A stretch of DNA of 10,817 nucleotides, taken from Spirogloea muscicola. Taxonomy: Eukaryota; Streptophyta; Zygnematophyceae; Spirogloeales; Spirogloeaceae. The notes beneath the pieces are model-generated. The model was not told where the DNA came from. It was given only the letters and a program-made list of their open reading frames with translations, and searched no databases. The translations under genes were made by a program, and so were the position numbers. The stretch spans positions 289,673-300,489 of the forward strand of contig WELB01000087.1 in assembly GCA_009602725.1 (NCBI GenBank), given 5' to 3'. Below are positions 1 through 7,496 of this stretch, in pieces (within the stretch, counting starts at the first letter, position 1; every line of letters begins with the position of its first letter).

Positions 1-334
1 GGGGGGGGAAGAAGAGGGCAGGGGGGGCTGGTGGTGGGGCCACCTACCAGATCAGGCCCAGGGGGCCGATCATGTGGGCGCCCAAGTGACTAACGGCGAT
101 GATGGGGAAATCCGTTATGGACATCATGCTTGTCTTCCGTCTTGTTACCTTATTAGGCTATTGTTTATTTCTAGGCTAGGATTGGCCTCCCTTCTAATAT
201 CATTCGCACCGCGCGCCTTCTCTCTCTCTTTCTTCTTCATTTCTGTGTAACTCATACAACGTAACAGCTCTTTCAATATAAGGCAATGGCTGTGAGAGGC
301 CAGCCCGAAGGAATGTACAAGGTCTTCAGGCTGC
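1..334. other. 3' flank of gene C
   Basis: This lies downstream of the gene C stop and would be 3' UTR or intergenic DNA. It opens with a G-rich purine tract on the plus strand (1-27) and contains a pyrimidine tract at about 220-240. A minus frame (145-360, 71 codons) overlaps the tail exon out of frame. Its KKKEREK part comes from that pyrimidine tract, so I do not call it a gene. No TGTAA signal is seen on the minus strand. Confidence 0.4.
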
Positions 335-527
335 TTAGCAGGGGTTACTGAGATATTCATAGCTGCTTAGTTTCTTCTTGTGCTTGTTTTTCTTAGTGCT
401 ACCCTTGGCCCCTTCTCGCACTTTGCTCATTCTTCTTTGGGCTGGCCAGCCCCTATCCTCTATGGGCGAGCCCTTCTTCTTGAAGGGCCGGAAGGGGCAA
501 AAAGCACGAAGATTCTCGCCATAACTC
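335..527 (-). CDS. Gene C terminal exon: Lys/Arg-rich tail
   Basis: The acceptor is CTCACTTGTAG followed by G|AGT (phase 2), with a CTCAC branch-like element just before it. The exon runs 64 codons to TAA at 337-335. It is strongly basic (KKKG, QRRM, KKNKHKKKL) with Ser and Gly between the basic runs, and it ends SSYEYLSNPC. The plus-strand open frame that covers most of this exon (380-742) is its shadow. The coding call rests on the sustained lysine-rich composition and on the phase fit with exon 840-697. Confidence 0.6.
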
Positions 528-2738
528 CTACAAGTGAGTGCTCAATAACCTCTGCTTTGCCAACAGTGTACTGGCTTGGTTTGGCCTGTTTTTTATTTCA
601 TGCGCACCGCGCACGTATTCTTTGTACATCCTTGAGGATGCTAGTGGTTGGCGACGCTTTCCGGCCCTCTGCTTATTCGACTATGCAACAAACTACACAG
701 CTATGCAATTGGCTACAGCGATTGGGAGACAGGAGCCCATAGTCAATAGCTGCAAGATGGAGTACTTAGCAGCTGGAAAAAGAGAGTGGAAATGAGTCAC
801 CCCGACAACATTCAAAAGCAGCAGCCAAAGCGTGGCCTCCCTGCAAATGCACTGCATAAGTGGGCACATTGGAATGAGACGAAGAGTCGCATGCGGAAAC
901 CCTGGGCAAGCTATCCAGCAGCATCGAAGCCGGGCAGCTGCCCACCCTGACGACGATCAATGGCCATTGCGCAAGCCGCTGCACGAGGTCTAGCCACCAA
1001 ACCGCTCCGTGCACGTCCATCGCCAATCCACAAAGTCATTGCCGGCAGGGTGGTCTGCGTGCTTGCCTTGTTCAACAGCTGCACCCTTGCCAACTACGAT
1101 CCTTGCCTCTGCCGCTGGATTTGGTGGGTTTGGTGGAGTCGAAGGATTCAAGGTTGGACATCCTCTTCGTCTCCCGTGTAGAGTTGATTGAAATGGACGA
1201 GACAGGGTCGAACGTCACAGGCCTTGGTGCTCAAGGACTGATGGCTGATCGTGGGCACACAAGACTCTGACGAGGGGCCTATGAGGCAGTAAACACCGAG
1301 GTCTAAGTCCACTGACTGGCTAGTACACAACCAAGTAGAAGATAAATAGTAGCAAAGAGGACCAAGGCAACCAACACTACACGGGCTGGAGAACTCGCAG
1401 TAATGGCGAGTCAGAGCTTGACAGGTTGACAGGTTTGATATCCTGTTGTCACGGGAAAGCAAGAAGATGATACTTTCTGGGCGACTGGCCCTTCGTGTAC
1501 ACATGCTCTGCTCCAAAGCTACTTCTGCGTGCGGAGGGCCCCGATGAGATCTTAGAGAGATAGGGGTCCGGGAAGACACGGTGAAACTGTGGTGATATTC
1601 GAAACAAGGGACATCGTCGTCCCAAAACTATAATCGGTGTCCGCTCTTTCATCGGGACCACATGGGCAGATGAGCTGACGGCTTTCACTCTACTCTGCAA
1701 CGATATACCAACCTGACTCCGCCCGTACTTTACATGGCTGCCACTTGCGCATGGCAATTATGTTGACATGTATTGACACAAAAATCACAAACAAGAACGG
1801 CAGCTGTGCAGCGCTGAGCTGTTCTGAGGGCGTTGGCTCGCCTAAGTACTTCCTTAAGTTATAGCATTGACGCTGCAGCGTTGGGAAAACATTGTTGGGT
1901 AATCAGGTCATTGGCATGTCCAGTTGGCTTCTGAGTTGAAAGTGGCTCACCAGATTGTAAGATACTGACGCTGCTCCTTCACAAGGTGCCGTGTGTGCCC
2001 AACGGCAAGTTCAGGAAGGGAAGTTACAAATAGTAGGCGAGATGGCCATAGTGAGGAGGGCTTTCTTAAGATGTTAAGCTGATGTGAGCACATAAGAGAA
2101 GAATCTCCATCTGAGATGAAGCAATGAGGGCAATGAAAGGCCACTATACGCAGCAAGCAATCGCAACTTCTTCGAGCAGAGGAGTCAGTAATTCTACTCA
2201 CCAGCCGCAGACAGGCGAGAATGGCAGCAGAGAGGAGTTCCCCAAACGAAGGATAATGTGGCACCTCATTTGCTTGGCACATCAAGGCAAAGGCAAGGCC
2301 TGCGGCCGCTGCGTTACCAAAAGCTGCGCAAGAGAAGCGCAATCGCGACATTCACTGTCCTTACAGTGTGATTATGCTCTGCGGTCAACAATGGCTCAAG
2401 GCTTACTTAGCCATCCCACTTTGCCAAATCTGATGCTTGGCCTCCGCATGCTTCTGCAAGCCAGGTATACAAGTCGATCGGCACACCGTGCCTGAGACGA
2501 GTACTTCCAGATTCTACTTACATGCATCAGTCAAGACCACTATATGCAGCACCTGAGCATTAGTATGTGAAATAGGATTGGCATGTCAATACTGAATCTT
2601 GCCTGATTCTACCTAGCATGCAACCGTTCATTCCATGGCTGATCACAGTCCATTGATCGCTCCAAGCTTCTTGCTTGCAACTTGTTCTGAAGGCCGTGCC
2701 TTGACGCTTTGGCGGGTGCTGCAAGGCACTTGGCACTC
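335..2738 (-). CDS. Gene C: polytopic membrane protein with basic C-terminal tail, seven-exon model, 5' end missing
   Basis: Proposed exons on the minus strand: 2738-2613, 2323-2202, 1872-1713, 1385-1313, 1222-1085, 840-697 and 527-335. Junction phases are 1,0,1,2,2,2 and all match, giving 317 residues to a TAA stop. The best supported exons are 2323-2202 (perfect CTG|GTGAGT donor, pyrimidine-rich TTGCGCAG acceptor), 1872-1713, 840-697 and 527-335. Hydrophobic segments include FGNAAAAGLAFALM, LPFLFVIFVSIHVNIIA, RVVLVALVLFATIYLLLGC, EATLWLLLLNVVGV and ILQLLTMGSCLPIAVANCIA, so at least four to five membrane spans. A Ser/Thr/Lys-rich loop (1222-1085) separates two of them. After the last span comes a soluble tail with PFKKKGSP, RGWPAQRRM and KKNKHKKKL, ending SSYEYLSNPC. 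A receptor, channel or transporter would all fit; I recognise no family signature. Weak points: the acceptor before 1222 is AAG with only a 90-base intron, the exon 1385-1313 donor is uncertain, and the first exon depends mainly on phase agreement. Alternatively the gene could start at ATG 2351, giving a signal-peptide-like N-terminus. Confidence 0.5.
697..840 (-). CDS. Gene C penultimate exon: two membrane spans
   Basis: Listed separately because it is one of the firmest pieces of gene C and contains no long ATG-initiated frame. The acceptor is CATTTGCAG and the donor is GT|GTAGTT, in phase 2 at both ends. It encodes EATLWLLLLNVVGVTHFHS, then PAAKYSILQLLTMGS and CLPIAVANCIA, that is two hydrophobic segments joined by a short His-containing loop. 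The next exon begins in the matching phase and opens SYGENLRAFCPFRPFKKKG, which is the usual pattern of a last span followed by a positively charged cytosolic tail. Confidence 0.6.
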
Positions 2739-3425
2739 CTGCATGCCCGAGGAGTACTTTGATCATTCATCAGCTTGAATTCAGCACAGATCGATCTGAT
2801 ATGTGGTGTGAAAAGCGGCTCAGGTCGGGCCAGCAAGATGCTGCCACGGCCTTGCAAGCACACATAAAAGTCCAAGTGAGAGAGCAACACCAGAGGGACA
2901 TTGCAGTGAGGAGGCACCTGTAGCTACTTCTGACAACGGGTGCCTGGCTATGTACAAAGCTACTCGTCCCAGCTATGCACCGGTGAAGTTGGTAAGTGTT
3001 GATTCACTGATGCAGGCATGCCCACTGTTGACCTCGATCCTTTCAAGTCAGGACATTTGGTTGATGTGATAACGTGTCTACTTGCAGACACTCACTCAAA
3101 CCAACACTTTAAATCATTTCTTCGTCACCTCAACTTTCGCTTGTAAGCAATGACGAATTGACTGACTTCTTTTGATCACGGAGAATGCTACTAAGATCAC
3201 CACGCGGTACACATTTTGTCGTCCGTGATTCAGTCCAAGCCAGTCCTAGCCAAGTTCCAAGCTTATCAGCAAATTGTTAATCTAAGGAGCACAATGTGCA
3301 ACGCGTGCAAGGTGATGATACGGCTCAGCTGATAATGGGGGGGGTTGTCAAGTAAGTCATCGTCAGCACATCAATACTCAGAGACATTGGCTGACGTTGC
3401 AGCTCGCCTGGTTGGCCTGAGAGCG
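2739..3425. other. Gene B 3' flank and possible 5' part of gene C
   Basis: This interval should contain the gene B 3' UTR and, toward 2739, upstream exons of gene C. A minus frame after a CTACAG acceptor at about 2918 reads VPPHCNVPLVLLSHLDFYVC and stays open for about 100 codons. This is suggestive, but its only phase-compatible link into gene C uses a weak donor (C|GTGGCA near 2847). The rest is AT-richer than the genes and has no sustained frame. The nearest minus-strand TGTAA elements lie at 2518-2522 and 2361-2365. Confidence 0.35.
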
Positions 3426-6009
3426 TCAAAACTCCAAGTGCTCCTCATCTTCTTCGTCATCGTGTGACCCGGGCTTGGTTTGCACATGTGGCCGAGCCTC
3501 CCAGTCGGCCTCGTTCAGCAGGTCCAACCAGCTGGCAGGAGTTCCGGTCATCCTTGTGTGTGTTCCCTGGCTGATCTCCTGACTGGCCAGGGGCGCTCCA
3601 TCCCCATGATGAGGACTCGCAGCATGTATATCAACTCCTGCCCACACCGTGCAATACTACGAAGATGTCAGTGGTTCAGTGTTGATGCAAATCTGCAGAC
3701 CGTAAGAAATAGCAACAGCAGTAAGTCAGGGAGTATGTGGCTGTAGAGTTCACCGCTACCGCTTGCAGAGGGCCCTTGAGTGGTCAACGTGAGCCCTGCA
3801 CCTGCAGATGCATGGCTCGCCACTGATTCGCCCTTGCGATCCATGATGTGGTCGTGCATTGGTATGGAAGTACCAGGCCCTGCAGGATGGGAACTTGCAC
3901 CTCCAGCCGTGTCCGCACCTTGTGAAGCAGCGCCAAAAGGCATGCCCCTATCATGGTCCTGTTCTTCACACCCTTTCTCACGTGCACCATGTGGCTCGCT
4001 TATGTGGGTCCTCTCTGCTATCAGCCTGGCTATCCAGGGTGGCATCGCCACAGCCTGCATCAGATCCTGGCAATCACTTTCGAAGCGGGAGCAGCTGGAC
4101 TCGTTGCTCTCGAGCTCAGGGGCGTGCTCAAGTGCAGAGTCGGCGGCACTCGCGCCAATGGTGGGGTTAGCTGGTGCCCTCCATATTGGGTCAGGCTGAC
4201 TCCATGGCTCCTGTGATGAGAACGCTGCCGGCATGCTCTGGCTCCTGCGTGTTTGCAGCTCCATGTGCTCCTCCATTGGCTGCCTGAGTTTGGTCGGCAT
4301 GCTCCCTGATCGTGGTACGCTTGCTTGCAGCAATCCACTTGCAGCAGTGCAACTTGCAGACATAGCCTGCCATCAGCATCCTCACCATCTCATATCATTG
4401 TGCCAAAACCACAGGACATGGAGCAGCACTTGGGCACCTTGCAACAGTGCTAAGCTTAAGTGATATGTCACATCGTGCTCTACTTGTTCGTGTGATGATG
4501 CAAAGACAGGCTTCTGCACCTCAGGGAGTCCTTCACGAGCTGAGCCAAGCAACGGCAGGGCTTGGCATGAAACATTCACAGCCATCCAGAATCGTCGCCT
4601 CTGACTTGGAGGAATATATTGTGGTGTTGTTGGACCTTGAAAATCCCAATCTTGTTCCTGCCATTGTCATTGTTGTCTTCAGAGACGATTAGTACACTAA
4701 CAAGGTGACTGCCTGCTGGCACCTGGAAACAGAAGATATGCTCGCAAATCTGGACAACGTGTGAGTCAAGGAGTTGGTCGGAAGTGAGGGTAGGAAATGT
4801 ACACTAAGTGCTTGCAGGAAGCCTTCGGCTGCTTTCTGTAGGCGCTGACTCAATGGCGCAGCTGCAAGCATGGTTGACAGTGCAGCAAGCTGTTGAGTAG
4901 CCTCCTGCCACGTCAATGGCGAAGCCGGGAGGCCCGTATCATGTACCTAAAGAACAAGACGTCTTTCATCAACAGGATCTCGTACGTCTTGTGTCAATGT
5001 ACGTTGTGGAAGCACTCAAGCACCGTCATGAGTCTAAGGAGTCCAGGAGCTCGCAGATAGTGCGTCAATCAAAAGACTCGCTGCAGACTGAGCTGAGCAC
5101 GTCAGTTGTTACCTTGATCGGAAGTACTTGCCGTGCTCGTTTGCGTCGTAACATTGAATCTGCGTCCTGTGCTGTCTGACTATCCTCGATGACATTGTCA
5201 CCCATTGCCCTCCTCTTTGACGATGACCTTCCTCCTAACGCGACCTGGCCTTGCTTGCTGGTCATTACTGCAGAAGTAGGTGGCAGTGGCACACTGCTCG
5301 CAGCAGGTTCGAGCTTGGTGACGGTCGGCAAGCGGGATGCGACCCCGTCCTTCCTCCTCGCCTTCCTCGAGGTCCTCGAAATGCCTCCGCGGCTGCTGGT
5401 AGTCGGAGCACCACCGCTGTCTGAGCCCGACGAGCTGCTTAACGAGCCAGCTCCCACATCCTGCTGAGCTCCTCCCGCGGCTTCTGGGTCCTCCATGACA
5501 GCCTTCCCCTTCTTCTCTCTCGCATGGAGCTTCAGCATCTGGGCGCTCCCCGCCCGCTGCTTGTGGCCTGACCGGTCGGCAAGCGCCTCTTCGACTCCCA
5601 CCGCCATGTCTGCCACTCGTGTGGGGTCCTGTACGAGCTCGGGCTGGCAGCTCCCTCGCAAAGAAGCACGGCTCGGTCCAGAGTGGTCAGCCAGATCAGA
5701 CGAAGCTGTGGCTGGGTCAGACGGCAGGCCGCCTCCTAGCAAGCCGTCCACTCCCCCACTGACTGTGCCGTCTACATTGGGTTGCTGGAGGCTCGTGAGC
5801 TCAAGTTCCTGGACCGGGTGGGGACTTGCCGAGGCCTCCTCATCTGTGGCAGACGGGACTTCGTGGGAGCGTCTGGACTCCAGCGGTGGGGTGCTGACTG
5901 GGCTCGTCCGCCGGTCCTGACTGCGGTGTGAGCTCGATCCAGCTCTGGCCCGAGGCGTCCGGCCCCGCTGCCAGCCGCCTGCCAGGGCTAGCGCCTGGCT
6001 CGCCCGCTG
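3426..6009 (-). CDS. Gene B: five-exon gene for an unrecognised nuclear-type protein, 5' end unresolved (at least 677 aa if read from 6009)
   Basis: Spliced model on the minus strand: exons about 6009-5113, 4946-4803, 4657-4484, 4366-3760 and 3637-3426. Introns are 166, 145, 117 and 122 bases, all GT-AG, with phases 0,0,0,1 matching. The first large exon has an in-frame TGA at 6015-6013 and no ATG between that and residue 1 of the open frame. It must therefore begin at an acceptor near 6009 (several CAG options down to about 5918), with a start exon I could not find. It encodes a disordered Ser/Gly/Ala-rich segment with basic clusters (SRKARRKDG, SSSKRR, LRRKRAR) that look like nuclear-localisation signals. 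Exon 2 encodes a helix ending RLQKAAEGFLQALS. Exon 3 reads EQDWDFQGPTTPQYIPPSQ at its start. Exon 4 is Ser/Pro/Met-rich with an ordered-looking block DLMQAVAMPPWIARLIAER. The last exon carries SWLDLLNEADWEARPH and ends acidic, DDEEDEEHLEF, at TGA 3428-3426. The donor of exon 4 could instead be CAG|GTGCAG a little upstream, in the same phase. Family and function are unknown. Confidence 0.68.
4803..4946 (-). other. Gene B exon 2: phase-0 helical module resembling gene A exon 3
   Basis: This 48-codon exon is bounded by phase-0 introns (acceptor TTCTTTAG, donor AGT|GTACAT). It encodes VHDTGLPASPLTWQEATQQL and then an Ala/Leu-rich amphipathic helix that ends RLQKAAEGFLQALS exactly at the splice donor. 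Gene A exon 3 (9833-9666) has the same phases and also ends in a similar helix at its donor. The likeness is seen by eye and limited to about 14 positions. Confidence 0.5.
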
Positions 6010-6029
6010 CTGTCACAGTCCCTCTGCAG

Positions 6030-6044
6030 GCGCCCAACGGGCGC
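6030..6044. repeat. GC hairpin, GCGCCC-AAC-GGGCGC
   Basis: A perfect 6-base stem with a 3-base loop. It lies about 20 bases upstream of the first open codons of gene B exon 1 and marks that edge of the palindrome-rich block. Confidence 0.6.
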
Positions 6045-6187
6045 TCGGCTAATGAAGCCCGATGCAACAGAGCTGGCGGAGTGAGCCGTGCCGCGTCCCC
6101 ATGCCGTCTTGCCGCCTGACAGCGGCGGGCTTGCGCGACCGGCCTGGCGGGCTCTCGACGCCTGCAGCGCCGCCAATGCCGCAGCGC

Positions 6188-6205
6188 CGGCGGCGGCGGC
6201 GGCGG
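6188..6205. repeat. CGG microsatellite (six units)
   Basis: Six uninterrupted CGG units lead directly into the G-run that contains the N at 6207. On either strand it would read as a short homopolymeric Ala, Arg, Gly or Pro run. I assign it no gene. Confidence 0.8.
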
Positions 6206-6219
6206 GNGGGGGGGAGGAG

Positions 6220-6245
6220 GGAGGGGGGGTGGCCACCCTCCCTCC
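6220..6245. repeat. 26-base inverted repeat (GGAGGGAGG.../...CCTCC) beside an N
   Basis: Two 13-base arms (6220-6232 and 6233-6245) pair with no loop and a single G/T mismatch, centred on GGTGGCCACC. The left arm continues into a G-rich run, and the unresolved base at 6207 lies just outside it. Such a G-rich perfect hairpin would be hard to sequence, which could explain the N. Confidence 0.65.
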
Positions 6246-6281
6246 TGCGGCGGCGCACGTCAGCGGGGGCGTGGCGCCGCC

Positions 6282-6597
6282 ATAGGCACTGCCTATCCCC
6301 GCGAGCCTGGGCCCCGCACGCTCGCCCTCCCGCAGGCACTGCCTATGTAACCAGCTCCGAGTAAAGTCAGTTTCTTCATCACCAGATTTCCATCTGATAA
6401 TATGCTCACGAGAAGAGCAATCATGGGCCGCCTCAGCCCGGCGCGGGGCAGCCGCATTTGCGCACGCTTTTGATTTGCACGCCCCCGTGGGCGTAGCGCC
6501 GCTTGGCGCCGCGGGCGCAACCACCGCGTCACCCTCTCCGCCGGGAGGATAGGCACTGCCTGTCCCGCAGGCCCGACCGGTTTGATAGGCACTGCCT
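6282..6597. repeat. Four dispersed copies of the palindrome AGGCACTGCCT
   Basis: Copies are at 6284-6294, 6334-6344, 6551-6561 and 6587-6597. The 11-mer has 5-base arms around a single central base. The first copy extends to 7-base arms (ATAGGCA C TGCCTAT, 6282-6296), and the others keep one or both flanking AT/TA bases. The copies occur in two pairs, about 50 and 36 bases apart within pairs, embedded in very GC-rich DNA. They resemble the short palindromic repeats known from volvocine algal organelle and nuclear DNA, but that link is inference. Confidence 0.7.
6496..6509. repeat. GC hairpin, GCGCC-GCTT-GGCGC
   Basis: A perfect 5-base stem with a 4-base loop, lying between the two pairs of AGGCACTGCCT palindromes. 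It adds to the density of self-complementary elements in this block. Confidence 0.5.
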
Positions 6598-6660
6598 CGC
6601 CGAGCGGGCGGCAGCGGCGCGGCGGCTCCCGCCATATGCCCGCCCCGCTCACCCGACTGG

Positions 6661-7496
6661 ACTACGACGTCCTCGTTTCCACGTCTACAGTGTTCAGACC
6701 AATGGCTCGCAACATTCAACGAGCCTAGGCATCAAAACGAAGCTTTGCATGTTCAACAGCAGAGGTGCTTGGGACACTTGAGCTTATGGGCACTTGCTCA
6801 ACAACATTGGAGTCAAAAAATGGAAGGTCTTCTAAAAGGCCCGCAGGCCATCAGCTCTGATCACAACTCATGAGCCATCAATACCTTGACAGAGTGGATC
6901 AATGTCTAGCCCGAGCAATCTCAGAGCACATGACTGCACAGATGATCCCTCTGAAGACAACCATCTCGCTGCTACATTTCAGGTTTTGGGAGCTATTACT
7001 CGAAAGTAGGCTGCTAGCCTATTTTCGAATGACCAAGGCAATGTGGCAATTCATGTGCAGCTTGCCATTGTTCAAATAAAGCTGACGCCAAGCAGCAAGA
7101 AGACCTGCAGCCAAGTAATGGCTAATCGAGTGTGTGTTGAGCTTTGCAACACGTCAAAAGCTTAACCTCCCTCCATAAGGTGCAACGAAAGGTCGAGCTA
7201 CTTGCTGCAGCTCTTGAGCAACTTCGAGCTGCTGCTGCAGCTGTTAGAAGCTTTACTACGAGCAAGTGTAGGTGGCAGCATTAAATTGCCCTCTACCTCA
7301 AAGACCCGACGAGCTACTGTCGTTATCGATGGAAGCCCCTGGCTGGATGTCATGGCGCCATGCTTTGTCATAAGACTAAGGAATAATACATTCCAGCAAG
7401 CATCGTGGGTGCCGAGGACGACCGCAGGAATGTGAAGCAATCGATGTTGCAGCAACAGGGGACGAGCCTTGCTGCAGGACAATCTTCTGCTAAATG
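6661..7496. other. Gene A 3' flank and A/B intergenic DNA
   Basis: About 840 bases with no gene I can support. The part nearest 7496 should be the 3' UTR of gene A. I found no TGTAA polyadenylation signal on the minus strand here, although TGTAA is the usual green-algal signal. Open frames such as plus 6870-7079 and minus 7198-7482 lack coding-like composition. The minus frame is dominated by Ser and Lys from a CTGCAG-rich stretch. A 13-base hairpin lies at 7000-7028. Confidence 0.5.
7000..7028. repeat. 13-base stem, 3-base loop inverted repeat
   Basis: The arms TCGAAAGTAGGCT and AGCCTATTTTCGA pair at 12 of 13 positions plus one G/T, around a GCT loop. The G/T would pair as G-U in a plus-strand transcript but would be a C/A mismatch in a minus-strand one. 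It is not followed by a T-run, so it is not a bacterial-type terminator. Confidence 0.6.

Larger units (their letters stand above)
6010..6660. other. GC-rich palindrome-dense block upstream of gene B
   Basis: This stretch should hold the missing start exon, 5' UTR or promoter of gene B, but I could not place a start. A minus-strand frame from ATG 6635 stays open to about 5988, across the N. It reads through the palindromes (repeated GSAY) and has GC-rich, low-information composition, so I do not call it a gene. An AT-richer island (about 6345-6425) separates the two palindrome pairs. Confidence 0.5.

Noticed and set aside
380-742. Plus-strand 120-codon open frame
   Set aside because: It lies over the Lys/Arg-rich terminal exon and last intron of gene C on the other strand. 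Its Ser/Leu/Phe-rich composition is what the antisense of a lysine-rich exon gives.
2124-2495. Plus-strand 123-codon open frame
   Set aside because: It is antisense to gene C exon 2323-2202, whose minus frame is hydrophobic and has a textbook donor and acceptor.
4320-4360. Repeated CTTGCAG on the plus strand, like plus-strand splice acceptors
   Set aside because: These bases encode the repeated TGCAAG start of gene B exon 4 on the minus strand (SASCTAASGLLQAS). There is no open plus-strand gene for the acceptors to serve.
5189-5920. Plus-strand open frames 5189-5467 and 5495-5920
   Set aside because: They are antisense shadows of gene B's large first exon. The minus frame has nuclear-type basic clusters and matches splice phases downstream.
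5988-6719. Minus-strand 243-codon open frame across the N
   Set aside because: It has no in-frame ATG before 6635 and reads through palindromes, the CGG repeat and the N. It is Ala/Arg/Gly/Pro-rich, as expected by chance in such GC-rich DNA.
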